64,000 nt of DNA, taken from Rhizobium sp. NZLR1 (GTDB lineage: Bacteria; Pseudomonadota; Alphaproteobacteria; Rhizobiales; Rhizobiaceae). This document shows, in pieces, positions 38,977 through 47,154 of the stretch. A program made the translations under genes and the position numbers. Position 1 is the first letter of the stretch, and every line of letters starts with the position of its first letter. Location of the stretch: assembly GCF_017357385.1 (NCBI RefSeq), contig NZ_CP071632.1:4090001-4154000 (forward strand), in the 5' to 3' direction. Below the pieces are notes generated by a model. That model searched no databases, was not told the DNA's origin, and saw only the letters and a program-made list of their open reading frames with translations.

Positions 38977-39567
38977 ATGCTCCGCAGACTTTACGACTGG
39001 ACCATGTCTTTGGCCTCGCGCAAATCGGCCGAAGTCTGGCTCGCCGTCATCGCCTTCGTCGAAAGCTCCATCTTTCTCGTCCCCGCCGATGTGCTTTTCC
39101 TGCCGATGGCGCTTGCCAAGCCGGAGCGCTCCTATCGCTACGCGTTGATCGCGACCATCGCTTCCGTGCTCGGCGGCATCGCCGGCTGGGCGCTCGGCTA
39201 TTACGCCTATGAGACGGTGGCCCGGCCGGTTCTCGAATTCTACGGCAAGCTCGACGCCTTCGAGCAGATGAAAGCCTATGTCACCTACGAGACGATCCTG
39301 CTGCTGCTTGTCACATCAGGTGTTGCGCATCTGCCGCCGATCAAGATCGTCACAATCCTGTCCGGCGTCATTCACGTCAATCTGGGCCTTTTCATTGTTT
39401 CGGCGATCGTTGCGCGCGGGGCGCGTTTCCTCTTCCTCGCCTGGCTGCTGCGCCGCTACGGCGAACCGATCCGGGACTTCATCGAGAAGCGCCTCGGCCA
39501 GATCGTCGGCTTCGGTGCAACTGCCGTGATCGTTTTATACATCGCCTACCGCTACCTCGCTCACTAG
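38977..39567 (+). CDS. YqaA family membrane protein (DedA/SNARE-associated superfamily)
   Basis: A 196-residue integral membrane protein with four or five hydrophobic helices. It begins MLRRLYDWTMSLASRKSAE after AGGAAGGGAACGGA, which fixes the start. The family signatures AFVESSIFLVPADVLFLPMAL and GAQ-like GVAHLPPIKIVTI are present. DedA/YqaA proteins are tied to lipid-carrier recycling and membrane-potential homeostasis; the exact role of YqaA is unknown. The dsbB gene follows after a partial repeat. Confidence 0.87.
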   Translation: MLRRLYDWTMSLASRKSAEVWLAVIAFVESSIFLVPADVLFLPMALAKPERSYRYALIATIASVLGGIAGWALGYYAYETVARPVLEFYGKLDAFEQMKAYVTYETILLLLVTSGVAHLPPIKIVTILSGVIHVNLGLFIVSAIVARGARFLFLAWLLRRYGEPIRDFIEKRLGQIVGFGATAVIVLYIAYRYLAH

Positions 39568-39612
39568 AACATAAGGTTGTCCGAAAACCGCTCGCGCTTT
39601 TCGGCATCGTGC
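39568..39612. repeat. Degenerate partial family-B repeat after the YqaA gene
   Basis: The sequence AACATAAGGTTGTCCGAAAA, CCGCTCGCGCTTTTCGGCAT, CGTG shows the CCGAAAA/TTTTCGG arms of the family-B element and begins at the TAG stop of the YqaA gene. Divergence makes the call tentative. Confidence 0.5.
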
Positions 39613-39640
39613 CACTAAGCCAACTTCGCGGAGTTCCGCC

Positions 39641-40156
39641 ATGACTGCCACTTCCTCGCCGCTCGCCCGCCCCGGGTTTGTCTATTCCATATTGCTCGCC
39701 ATCGGCATGGCGGCCGCGGTCGGCACGGCGCTTGGTTTCCAATATATCGGCGGCTACATTCCCTGCGCACTCTGCCTGCTGCAGCGCCAGCCTTATTATT
39801 ACGCCATCCCGATCGCCATCCTCGCAGCGATTTCGGAACTCGTCGGCCTGCCGAACTGGATCACCCGCGCGCTCATTCTTGCCGCCGGCATGCTAATGCT
39901 GGTCACCGCGGGCATGGGCGTCTATCACGCCGGCGTCGAATGGCATTTCTGGGCCGGCCCGGCCACCTGCTCGACGACGGCCAGCAGCATGACGACCAAT
40001 GCCGGCGATCTGCTCGGCGAACTCAACACGATCAAGGGCCCATCCTGCACCGATGCAGCACTCAGGGTGCTCGGCCTGTCTTTTGCGGGCTGGAACGTGA
40101 TTGCCGGAATTCTGCTCGCAGCCTTCGCCTTCGCAGGCGTTCGCAAAGCCGCTTGA
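39641..40156 (+). CDS. dsbB: Disulfide bond formation protein B
   Basis: A 171-residue inner-membrane protein with four transmembrane helices. The quinone-side CALC pair is at residues 43-46, and the periplasmic loop has the second Cys pair (ATCSTTASS and GPSCTDAA). It reoxidises DsbA using ubiquinone and so drives disulfide formation in the periplasm. No dsbA is in the window. Its stop is adjacent to the stop of the convergent HNH gene. Confidence 0.92.
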   Translation: MTATSSPLARPGFVYSILLAIGMAAAVGTALGFQYIGGYIPCALCLLQRQPYYYAIPIAILAAISELVGLPNWITRALILAAGMLMLVTAGMGVYHAGVEWHFWAGPATCSTTASSMTTNAGDLLGELNTIKGPSCTDAALRVLGLSFAGWNVIAGILLAAFAFAGVRKAA

Positions 40157-40714
40157 TCAAGGCTGCAGTTCGGTATCCCAGTAGAGATAGTCGAGCCAGC
40201 TGTCATGCAGATAGTTTGGCGGGAACAGCCTGCCGTTATTGTGCAGATCCTGCACCGTCGGCTGATAGGGCTTCTGCGACGGGAACATGCTTGCCTGCTT
40301 GGGAAGCTTGCTGCCCTTGCGCAGATTGCAGGGCGAACAGGCTGCCACGACATTCTCCCAGGTGGTCTCGCCGCCATGGGCGCGCGGGATGACGTGGTCG
40401 AAGGTCAGATCGTCATGGGCGCCGCAATACTGGCATTCGAACCGGTCGCGCAGGAACACGTTGAACCGGGTGAAAGCGGGATTGCGGGACGGCTGAACGT
40501 AGGTCTTGAGACACACGACACTCGGAAGCCGCATCGAGAAACTCGGCGAGGAAACCGAATGCTCGTATTCCGCGATGATGTTCACGCGGTCGAGAAATAC
40601 CGCCTTGATCGCGTCCTGCCAGGACCACAGCGACAAGGGATAATAACTCAGTGGCCGGAAGTCAGCGTTCAGGACGAGCGCTGGCAGGGCCTGTGGGGAG
40701 ACTGCAATCGTCAA
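40157..40714 (-). CDS. HNH endonuclease
   Basis: A 185-residue protein with a C-terminal HNH domain (CQYCGAHDDLTFDHVIPRAHGG, in parts CQYCG, TFDHVIPRAHGG, CSPCNLRKG). The two CxxC pairs bind zinc and the DH/N residues bind the catalytic metal. A TTG start at 40714 after AGGAGAG gives the N-terminus seen in this well-conserved alphaproteobacterial family (MTIAVSPQALPALVLNADFR). The role is unknown; the wide conservation argues against a restriction enzyme and for housekeeping DNA processing. Confidence 0.88.
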   Translation of the reverse strand: MTIAVSPQALPALVLNADFRPLSYYPLSLWSWQDAIKAVFLDRVNIIAEYEHSVSSPSFSMRLPSVVCLKTYVQPSRNPAFTRFNVFLRDRFECQYCGAHDDLTFDHVIPRAHGGETTWENVVAACSPCNLRKGSKLPKQASMFPSQKPYQPTVQDLHNNGRLFPPNYLHDSWLDYLYWDTELQP

Positions 40715-40825
40715 GGGACTCTCCTGATCGATTCGGCATCTGCACCTGTATATTAGGCCGGTTGTTACAGGATTGTGAAGTCCAATAAATTCGGAGGATA
40801 AAGGCAATTTGAAGAGTGTTGCCGA

Positions 40826-41503
40826 TCAGCTGGTCGGCACCATGTCGCGGCGCGTTTTCGCGGCGTAATAGGCCCAGAAAAGCCGGGCCGCCACGGAGCG
40901 CCACGGCGACCAGGGTTCCGCCAAGGCAGCCAGAGCCTTTGCTTCAGGCCGGGCCGCGAGACCGAATGCCGCGCCGACGGCATTCTGAAGCGCGACATCG
41001 CCGGCCGGAAAGACATCGGCATGGCCGCCGCAGAACATCAGATAGACCTCCGCCGTCCACGGACCGACGCCCTTCAGCGCGGTGAGTTCGCCAAGCGCTT
41101 CTTCAGGCGGCATCAGGCAGAGCCCGGAAAGATCGAGGCGGCCGGAGGCAACGGCTTCGGCGATCCGCGACAGGGTCTCAGCCTTGGCGCGTGACAGGCC
41201 GAATTCACGCCAGGCCTCGGCGTGAAGCAGCGCATAGCCCTCGGCGGTCAAAAGACCGTCCGCCGGCAGCATGCGCCGCCAGATCGCCTCGGCACTGGCG
41301 CGCGATACCATTTGTGAGACGATGATATGGGCAAGGCCGGCAAAACCCGGTTCGCGCAACCGCAGCGGAACGGGCCCTGCATCCACCGCGATCGGCACAA
41401 GGCGTGGATCGACACGAAGCAGTGCTTCGAGCCCCCGGCTGACGTCGTCTTCGTTGCGGATGATCTGCACATCGCCTCGCAGTGGTTCAAAACCTAAATC
41501 CAT
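40826..41503 (-). CDS. DNA-3-methyladenine glycosylase II (AlkA-like)
   Basis: A 225-residue HhH-GPD glycosylase that removes alkylated bases from DNA. The helix-hairpin-helix ELTALKGVGPWTAEVYLMF and the catalytic Asp in FPAGDVALQNAVG (about residue 180) are present. The start is uncertain; ATG 41503 shares the palindrome CCATGG with the divergent gluQ start, and an ATG at 41524 is also possible. Neither has a clear ribosome site. It is shorter than E. coli AlkA because it lacks that protein's N-terminal domain. Confidence 0.88.
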   Translation of the reverse strand: MDLGFEPLRGDVQIIRNEDDVSRGLEALLRVDPRLVPIAVDAGPVPLRLREPGFAGLAHIIVSQMVSRASAEAIWRRMLPADGLLTAEGYALLHAEAWREFGLSRAKAETLSRIAEAVASGRLDLSGLCLMPPEEALGELTALKGVGPWTAEVYLMFCGGHADVFPAGDVALQNAVGAAFGLAARPEAKALAALAEPWSPWRSVAARLFWAYYAAKTRRDMVPTS

Positions 41504-42398
41504 GGCAGAAGAAAGCATGACCACGAGCGAGCGTCAAAAACCTGTCTTTCGTTTTGCGCCGAGTCCCAACGGACAGTTGCATCTCGGCCATGCCCTCTCG
41601 GCTCTCCTGAACCGCGACATGGCGGCGATCGCGCGTGGGCGCCTGCTGCTGCGCATCGAGGATATCGACCAGGCGCGCTGCACTCCAGAGTTCGAGGCCG
41701 GCATCCTGAGCGATCTCGACTGGCTTGATATCGGCTGGGAAAGCCCGGTGCGGCGCCAGTCGGAACATTTCCCCGAATATCAGGCAGTACTGCACGCGCT
41801 GATCGAGCGCGGCCTGGTCTATCCGGCCTTCCTGACCCGAGGCGAGGTGAAGGCGCGCGTCGCTGCCTATGAGGCGGCCGGTGAATCCTGGCCGCGCGAT
41901 CCCGACGGCACGCCACACTATCCCGCAAACGATCGCGAGCGCCCGGAAGACGAGTGGCGGGAAATGCTGACCTCGGGAAAGAAACATGCCTGGCGGCTCG
42001 ATATGCGCAAGGCGCTGGACCTGATCGGCGAACTGCTGTTCTGGACCGAAACCGGCGACGGCAGATCGGGCGAGATCGCCGCCGACCCCGAAGTCTGGGG
42101 CGATGTCATCCTGTCGCGCTCGGACGCCCCGTCGAGCTATCATCTTTCAGTCGTCGTCGACGATGCGCTGCAGGGCGTCACCCACGTCGTGCGCGGCCTC
42201 GACCTCTTCCCCGCGACATCGGTGCACCGCCTGCTGCAGGTGTTGCTCGACCTGCCGCAACCGATCTATCACCATCACCGTCTCATTCTCGATGCGGCCG
42301 GCCGCAAGCTTTCGAAAAGCGACGGCGACAGCGGGCTTGGCGAATTGCGCGCCCGCGGCATGTCATGGGCCGATATTCGCCGCCTTGTCGGGCTCTGA
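41502..42398 (+). CDS. gluQ: Glutamyl-Q tRNA(Asp) synthetase
   Basis: A 298-residue truncated glutamyl-tRNA synthetase paralogue that attaches glutamate to queuosine-34 of tRNA(Asp). The HIGH-type motif FAPSPNGQLHLGHAL is near residue 20 and the KMSKS-type motif KLSKSDG near residue 270; there is no anticodon-binding domain. The zinc-binding Cys cluster of many homologues is replaced by YPAFLTRGEV. ATG 41517 is an equally good start. The gene overlaps the convergent yihY-like gene by 36 bases at its 3' end. Confidence 0.9.
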   Translation: MAEESMTTSERQKPVFRFAPSPNGQLHLGHALSALLNRDMAAIARGRLLLRIEDIDQARCTPEFEAGILSDLDWLDIGWESPVRRQSEHFPEYQAVLHALIERGLVYPAFLTRGEVKARVAAYEAAGESWPRDPDGTPHYPANDRERPEDEWREMLTSGKKHAWRLDMRKALDLIGELLFWTETGDGRSGEIAADPEVWGDVILSRSDAPSSYHLSVVVDDALQGVTHVVRGLDLFPATSVHRLLQVLLDLPQPIYHHHRLILDAAGRKLSKSDGDSGLGELRARGMSWADIRRLVGL

Positions 42399-43286
42399 TG
42401 CCCGTTCGGCACGCTCTCTGCCGACGATCGAAAGCGTGTGGGAGAACATCCGGAAGACGCGGAATTTGATCAGCGCTGCATTGATCTCCGCCCCGATGAT
42501 GAAGATGACGCCGATCATGTAGAGGAAGATCAGCACGATCATGACCGAGGCGAGGCCGGCATAGGTTGCGGTATAATTGGCGAAGGTCGCCAGATAATAG
42601 GCAAAGATCAGCGCGCCGGCGAGCCAGAGAAGCAGGGTCAGCAGCACGCCCGGGATGACATCAAAGACCCGCCGCTTGCCTGCCGGCAACCAGAGATGCA
42701 TGACCAGCAATCCGACCGTCAGAACCACCAGCGTGCCGTAAATGCGCCAGCTGAAGACGATGTCGAGCGTGTCGGCAAACAGCGGAAACCAGTTCCTGGC
42801 ATAATCGAGCGCCAGCGGCACGGCGACCAGCAGGATGCTGATCGCCGCAAAGATGATCACCGCGATCAGCACATAGCCGAGGCTCGCGAGTCGGGTGAAA
42901 TACCACGGTCTCGTCTCCTGCACCCGGTAGGCGCGGTTGAGCGAGATGCGCAGCGCCTCGACGCCGTTCGAGGCGAAATAGGCGGCCGCCAGCACCGAGA
43001 TCGTCAGCAGCCCGCCGCGCGGAATTGTCAACACCTGCAGCACCTGGTCGGCGAGCGGCTTGGCAATCGCCTCGGGCCAGGTGTCGAAGATCAGATGGAT
43101 GGCGGTCGAGGAAAATTGATCGGCGCCGAGGAAGCTTGCAAGCGCCGTGCCGAAGATCAGGAAGGGGAAAACCGCAAGCAGGCTGGACAGCGCCACATGG
43201 CTCGCCATGGCAAAGCCGTCGTCCTCGATCATATGACAGATCGCGTCGTAGACCACGTCGTAGATCGTGCGCAGCGCCTTCGGCAT
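42363..43286 (-). CDS. YihY/BrkB family inner membrane protein
   Basis: A 307-residue integral membrane protein with six transmembrane segments and the YihY/virulence factor BrkB signature (ASHVALSSLLAVFPFLIF, NGVEALRISLNRAYRV, VMIVLIFLYMIGVIFIIGAEINA, given in parts). Early annotation as RNase BN was an error for this family. The function is unknown; a transport role is suspected. The start at 43286 follows GGAGACGGA. It is convergent with gluQ and overlaps its 3' end. Confidence 0.9.
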   Translation of the reverse strand: MPKALRTIYDVVYDAICHMIEDDGFAMASHVALSSLLAVFPFLIFGTALASFLGADQFSSTAIHLIFDTWPEAIAKPLADQVLQVLTIPRGGLLTISVLAAAYFASNGVEALRISLNRAYRVQETRPWYFTRLASLGYVLIAVIIFAAISILLVAVPLALDYARNWFPLFADTLDIVFSWRIYGTLVVLTVGLLVMHLWLPAGKRRVFDVIPGVLLTLLLWLAGALIFAYYLATFANYTATYAGLASVMIVLIFLYMIGVIFIIGAEINAALIKFRVFRMFSHTLSIVGRERAERASEPDKAANIGP

Positions 43287-43362
43287 TCCGTCTCCGGCTT
43301 TCCAGATTGTATCCTCTGGCCGAATATGGGAAACGAGTCCCATTTTGTACAGGAATCATTCC

Positions 43363-44196
43363 ATGGCGGGAGAGCGTACCATCGTCGTGACCGGATGCTC
43401 GTCCGGCATCGGCGCTCATTGCGTGCGGGCTCTGAAAGCCGATGGCTGGCGCGTCTTTGCGACGGTGCGCAAGGCGGAAGACCTGCCGGGGCTGGAGGCA
43501 GACGGCATTGAAGCCTTGCTGATGGACTATGCCAGGTCCGAGACGATTTCGGAGCTGGTCGACGCGGTCCTGGAACGCAGCGGCGGCCGCATCGACGCGC
43601 TTTTCAACAATGGCGCCTACGGCCAGCCGGGCGCCGTCGAAGATCTTTCGACGGCCGCGTTGCGCGCCCAGTTCGAGGCGAATTTCTTTGGCTGGCACGA
43701 ACTGACGCGGCAGATCATCCCGGCGATGCGCAAACGCCGAGAGGGGCGGATCGTGCAGTGCTCGTCGATCCTCGGCGTCGTGCCCTATCGCTATCGCGGC
43801 GCCTACACCGCTTCCAAATTCGCGCTCGAAGGCCTCAGCATCACCTTGCGCATGGAGCTACAGGGCAGTGGCATCCATGTGAGCCTGATCGAGCCGGGAC
43901 CGATCGCCACGCGTTTCACCGCCAACGCGCTCGCAAAGATCAAGGAGCATATCGACCTTGAGAATTCGCAGCACGCGGCCGACTATGTCAAGCAACTGGC
44001 AAGACTTAATGGATCTGGCCCGGTCAGCCGCCATAAGCTTGGCCCGGAAGCAGTCTATTCCGTATTGAAACACGCATTGAACTCGAAAAATCCAAGGCCA
44101 CATTATCCTGTAACGACTCCGGCCAAGCAGGGCATGTTCCTGAAGCGGCTGCTTCCGGCAGACCTCTTCTACCGCCTGATGCGCTGGACGGACTGA
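43363..44196 (+). CDS. SDR family NAD(P)-dependent oxidoreductase
   Basis: A 277-residue classical short-chain dehydrogenase. It has TGCSSGIGAHCVRAL as the cofactor motif (about residues 10-24), FNNGAYGQPG in place of NNAG, and catalytic Ser (CSSILGVVPYRYRGAY), Tyr (AYTASKFA) and Lys. The C-terminal extension (PHYPVTTPAKQGMFLKRLLP) is typical of the 17beta-hydroxysteroid dehydrogenase-like group. The start at 43363 follows AGGAA. Its substrate is unknown. A HIG1 gene follows after 14 bases. Confidence 0.88.
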   Translation: MAGERTIVVTGCSSGIGAHCVRALKADGWRVFATVRKAEDLPGLEADGIEALLMDYARSETISELVDAVLERSGGRIDALFNNGAYGQPGAVEDLSTAALRAQFEANFFGWHELTRQIIPAMRKRREGRIVQCSSILGVVPYRYRGAYTASKFALEGLSITLRMELQGSGIHVSLIEPGPIATRFTANALAKIKEHIDLENSQHAADYVKQLARLNGSGPVSRHKLGPEAVYSVLKHALNSKNPRPHYPVTTPAKQGMFLKRLLPADLFYRLMRWTD

Positions 44197-44210
44197 GAAA
44201 GCTGAATGCC

Positions 44211-44414
44211 ATGTCCACGGTCACCTATATCCTTGCGATCATCGTCATGGGCGCCGTCGCCCTCGTCCTGATCCGCGGCCTCTTCAATATGATGAAGGGC
44301 GGCGATGCCAACCGTTCCAACAAGCTGATGCAGCTTCGCGTCCTGCTACAGGCAATCGCCGTCGTCCTGATCATGGTGACGCTCTGGCTGACCGGTGGTG
44401 GCCGGCCGACGTGA
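44211..44414 (+). CDS. HIG1 domain / twin transmembrane protein
   Basis: A 67-residue protein with two transmembrane helices and the HIG1 signature SNKLMQLRVLLQ between them. In mitochondria and alphaproteobacteria HIG1 proteins associate with cytochrome oxidase and respiratory supercomplexes. It lies upstream of the adenosyltransferase-rhomboid-etfBA run, though a 394-base stretch with repeats separates it. A respiratory role would fit the downstream electron-transfer genes, but is inference. Confidence 0.88.
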   Translation: MSTVTYILAIIVMGAVALVLIRGLFNMMKGGDANRSNKLMQLRVLLQAIAVVLIMVTLWLTGGGRPT

Positions 44415-44808
44415 CCGGGCAATCTAACGACAGAGGGATAAAATTGGGTACTATCGTCTCCTCGAACTCCCTCATTCCTGTGCTCGTCACAGGAATCCAG
44501 CCACCGCGCGTCCGCGCGGTGAATAACAAAATCCGACGTTCAAAAGCCTCTCCCGCGCCCAAAGACTTGGGCGCACTGGATTCCTGTGACGAGCACAGGA
44601 ATGAGGGAGGTGAGGCCATGCACGACGCGGTGGTTCTGTACGCAGCGGCAAATTTTGCGACAATGCCAACTCCACCTTCCGTCACCCCAGGCCTTGAGCC
44701 GAGGATCCGTGCCACGACTGCTAGTGAATGCCATGTGGATGCTCGGGTTAAGCCCGAGCATGACGAAGGGTGGAGTGGTTCAGCCTTCCCGCCAATAGGC
44801 GGTGCGGC
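44415..44808. other. Gene-free region filled by repeat-like sequence
   Basis: This 394-base stretch between the HIG1 and adenosyltransferase genes holds a long inverted repeat (44467-44609) and a second hairpin (TGCTCGGG / CCCGAGCA at 44740-44760). Between them lies CCCCAGGCCTTGAGCCGAGG, of a kind common in rhizobial and other alphaproteobacterial interspersed repeats. Short ORFs here follow the repeat and are not credible genes. Confidence 0.6.
44467..44609. repeat. Inverted repeat with exact 34-bp arms
   Basis: The left arm (44467-44500: CTCCCTCATTCCTGTGCTCG then TCACAGGAATCCAG) and the right arm (44576-44609) are exact reverse complements around a 75-base centre. Each arm itself contains the smaller palindrome CCTGTGC..GTCACAGG. 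The structure resembles a miniature element or composite of two inverted interspersed repeats. It has no ORF, transposase or obvious target duplication. Confidence 0.85.
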
Positions 44809-45387
44809 ATGGTAAAACTCAACAAGATCTACACCAAAACCGGCGATGACGGCACCACAGGGCTGGTTTCCGGGCCGCGCCGGACAAAGGACGATCTCCG
44901 CGTCGAGGCCTATGGCACGATCGACGAAGCCAATTCCGCCATCGGCCTGGCGCGACTGCACACGGCCGGCTTGCCCGAGCTCGACGCTATGCTGATGTCG
45001 ATCCAGAACGACCTCTTCGATCTCGGCGCCGATCTCGCCACACCCGATACCGGCGAGCCGCCGGCCTACGAACCGCTGCGGATCGTCGAGGCGCAGGTCG
45101 ACCGCGTGGAGCGCGAAATCGACCAGTTGAATGCCGGCCTGGAACCGCTGAAATCCTTCATCCTGCCGGGCGGCAGCCCGGCCGCCGCACATCTGCATCT
45201 TGCCCGGACGATTGCGCGGCGCGCCGAACGTTTGATGGTGGCGCTTGCCCGCACCGACGGTGAAATCGTCAGCGAGGCAGCGATGAAATATGTCAATCGG
45301 CTCTCCGATTTCTTCTTCGTCGCCGCGCGTCATGCAAATGATCGCGGCCATGCGGATGTGCTTTGGGTTCCGGGAAAAAACAGATAG
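44809..45387 (+). CDS. Cob(I)yrinic acid a,c-diamide adenosyltransferase, PduO type
   Basis: A 192-residue ATP:cob(I)alamin adenosyltransferase that makes the 5'-deoxyadenosyl form of vitamin B12. The N-terminal ATP-binding motif KIYTKTGDDGTTGLVSG and the Arg-rich helix AHLHLARTIARRAERLMVAL (conserved R and E residues) are typical of PduO. Start at ATG 44809. In rhizobia the cofactor serves methylmalonyl-CoA mutase and ribonucleotide reductase. The rhomboid gene starts 32 bases downstream. Confidence 0.93.
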   Translation: MVKLNKIYTKTGDDGTTGLVSGPRRTKDDLRVEAYGTIDEANSAIGLARLHTAGLPELDAMLMSIQNDLFDLGADLATPDTGEPPAYEPLRIVEAQVDRVEREIDQLNAGLEPLKSFILPGGSPAAAHLHLARTIARRAERLMVALARTDGEIVSEAAMKYVNRLSDFFFVAARHANDRGHADVLWVPGKNR

Positions 45388-45419
45388 GCTTGCCGCGGTC
45401 GCGATCGCCGGGGGGCCTT

Positions 45420-46205
45420 ATGTTCATACCTTTTCACGACGCCAATACGCTGAAATATATCAAGGTTCAGTGGGTGACGCTCTCACTGATCGCATTGAAT
45501 GTCGCGGTCTGGCTTGTGACCAGCCTGGAGAGCGAGCAGGCCGCCCAGGCGACGACCGTCGGGCTCGGCTATATCCCGGCGATCGCCTTCGGTGACGCGG
45601 TGCTGGCGCAGGGGCTGGAAATCGTGCCGGAACCGCTGACCTACCTCACCTATGCCTTCGTCCATTCCGGCTTCTGGCATCTGGCGTCCAACATGATTTT
45701 TCTCTGGGTCTTTGGCGACAATGTCGAGGACGCGATGGGACACTTGCGCTTCCTGATTTTCTACGTCGTCTGTGCAGCCGCCGGCGCGCTCTGCCACGGT
45801 CTGCTGGCCATGGCCTCGCAGGCACCGCTGGTTGGAGCCTCGGGGGCGATCTCCGGCGTCGTCGCCGCCTATGTCATGCTGCATCCGCGCGTCAAGGTCT
45901 GGGTGCTGGTATTCTTCCGTTTGCCCCTGCCCTTGCCTGCCTTCATCCCGCTGCTTTTGTGGATCGGCCAGCAGTTCTTCATGCTGGCGATCGCACCGGA
46001 TGGCGATGTTTCCTGGGGCGCGCATGTCGGCGGCATCCTTGCCGGGGCTCTTCTGATCCTGGTGTTGCGCCGACCCGGTGTACCGCTGTTCGACCGGGAG
46101 ATCGTCACGCCCCGCGCCGTGAGAAGCGATCCTGGCGCCGGCCCTGCCATCGCCGCCGGCACGGATGGGCGCACAGCGCAGCGCCTTCCCTGGGGCCGAC
46201 GCTGA
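45420..46205 (+). CDS. Rhomboid family intramembrane serine protease
   Basis: A 261-residue membrane protease with six or seven helices. The catalytic Ser lies in GASGAISGVVAAY (about residue 143) and the catalytic His in WGAHVGGILAGALL (about residue 200). The HWxxN-type loop WHLASNMIFLWVFGDNVED is also present. It cuts transmembrane substrates; the native substrate is unknown. The start at 45420 begins MFIPFHDANT, the usual rhizobial form. It sits between the PduO gene and etfBA, in a run conserved in rhizobia by my recollection. Confidence 0.92.
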   Translation: MFIPFHDANTLKYIKVQWVTLSLIALNVAVWLVTSLESEQAAQATTVGLGYIPAIAFGDAVLAQGLEIVPEPLTYLTYAFVHSGFWHLASNMIFLWVFGDNVEDAMGHLRFLIFYVVCAAAGALCHGLLAMASQAPLVGASGAISGVVAAYVMLHPRVKVWVLVFFRLPLPLPAFIPLLLWIGQQFFMLAIAPDGDVSWGAHVGGILAGALLILVLRRPGVPLFDREIVTPRAVRSDPGAGPAIAAGTDGRTAQRLPWGRR

Positions 46206-46213
46206 CAACAATA

Positions 46214-46241
46214 TTGACGTGAACGTAAACGTTCATATATT
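46214..46241 (+). promoter_or_regulatory. etfB promoter with palindromic operator in the spacer
   Basis: A -35 TTGACG (46214-46219) and -10 TATATT (46236-46241) are separated by 16 bases. The spacer is exactly a perfect-armed palindrome TGAACGT-AA-ACGTTCA (46220-46235). It resembles the ACGT..ACGT sites of MerR-family LiuR-type regulators of fatty-acid and branched-chain catabolism genes. The regulator identity is inference. Confidence 0.6.
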
Positions 46242-46381
46242 GCCCGGCGAATCGTCTACCGGCGGCATAGAAGCGTTGTATTTGGAGGAAAAGCGCGTAT
46301 CGATGTCGCCATTCGACAATCGGAGCGGCGCGCGAGCGGGCATTTTCGTTGAAGCCAGTTTCCCGTGAAGGAAGGACCCCC

Positions 46382-47131
46382 ATGAAGATTCTCGTACCCG
46401 TCAAACGGGTCGTCGACTACAACGTCAAGATCCGGGTGAAGCCGGACGGCACGGGTGTCGAGCTTGCCAATGTGAAGATGTCGATGAACCCGTTCGACGA
46501 AATCTCGGTGGAAGAGGCGCTGCGGCTGAAGGAAGCCGGCAGGTGCGAGGAAGTGATCGTCGTTTCGATCGGTCCGGCCAAGGCCGAAGAGACGCTGCGG
46601 ACCGCCCTTGCCATGGGCGCCGACCGGGCGATCCTGGTCGAGACCGACGATGCCGTCGAGCCGCTCGCCGTCGCCAAGATCCTCAAGGGCATCGTTGATG
46701 CCGAGCAGCCGGGTCTTGTCATCGTCGGCAAGCAGGCGATCGACGACGATTCGAACCAGACCGGCCAGATGCTGGCAGCACTGCTGGGGTCCGCCCAGGC
46801 CACCTTCGCCTCGAAGATCGAAATCGCTGACGGCAAGGCTGAGGTCACCCGCGAAGTCGATGGCGGCCTGCAGACGATCGAGATCACGCTGCCGGCGGTC
46901 ATCACCTCAGACCTCAGGCTGAACGAACCGCGTTATGCCTCGCTGCCGAACATCATGAAGGCGAAGAAGAAGCCGCTCGACAAGAAGAGCCCGGCCGATT
47001 TCGGTGTCGACACCACGCCGCGGCTGAAGGTTCTGAAGACCGAGGAACCGTCGGGCCGCAAGGCCGGTGTCAAGGTCAAGTCGGTCGCCGAACTGGTCGA
47101 CAGACTGAAGAACGAAGCCGGCGTGCTTTAA
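46382..47131 (+). CDS. etfB: Electron transfer flavoprotein, beta subunit
   Basis: A 249-residue ETF beta subunit. The typical [19 protein letters not shown] start, the [18 protein letters not shown] segment and the C-terminal beta-ETF recognition loop ([18 protein letters not shown]; Leu and flanking basic residues contact dehydrogenases) are present. With EtfA it carries electrons from acyl-CoA dehydrogenases to ETF:quinone oxidoreductase. The gene leads an operon with etfA and is preceded by a promoter with a palindromic operator. Confidence 0.96.
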   Translation: MKILVPVKRVVDYNVKIRVKPDGTGVELANVKMSMNPFDEISVEEALRLKEAGRCEEVIVVSIGPAKAEETLRTALAMGADRAILVETDDAVEPLAVAKILKGIVDAEQPGLVIVGKQAIDDDSNQTGQMLAALLGSAQATFASKIEIADGKAEVTREVDGGLQTIEITLPAVITSDLRLNEPRYASLPNIMKAKKKPLDKKSPADFGVDTTPRLKVLKTEEPSGRKAGVKVKSVAELVDRLKNEAGVL

Positions 47132-47154
47132 GCCAGGAAAGAGAGAACACCATC

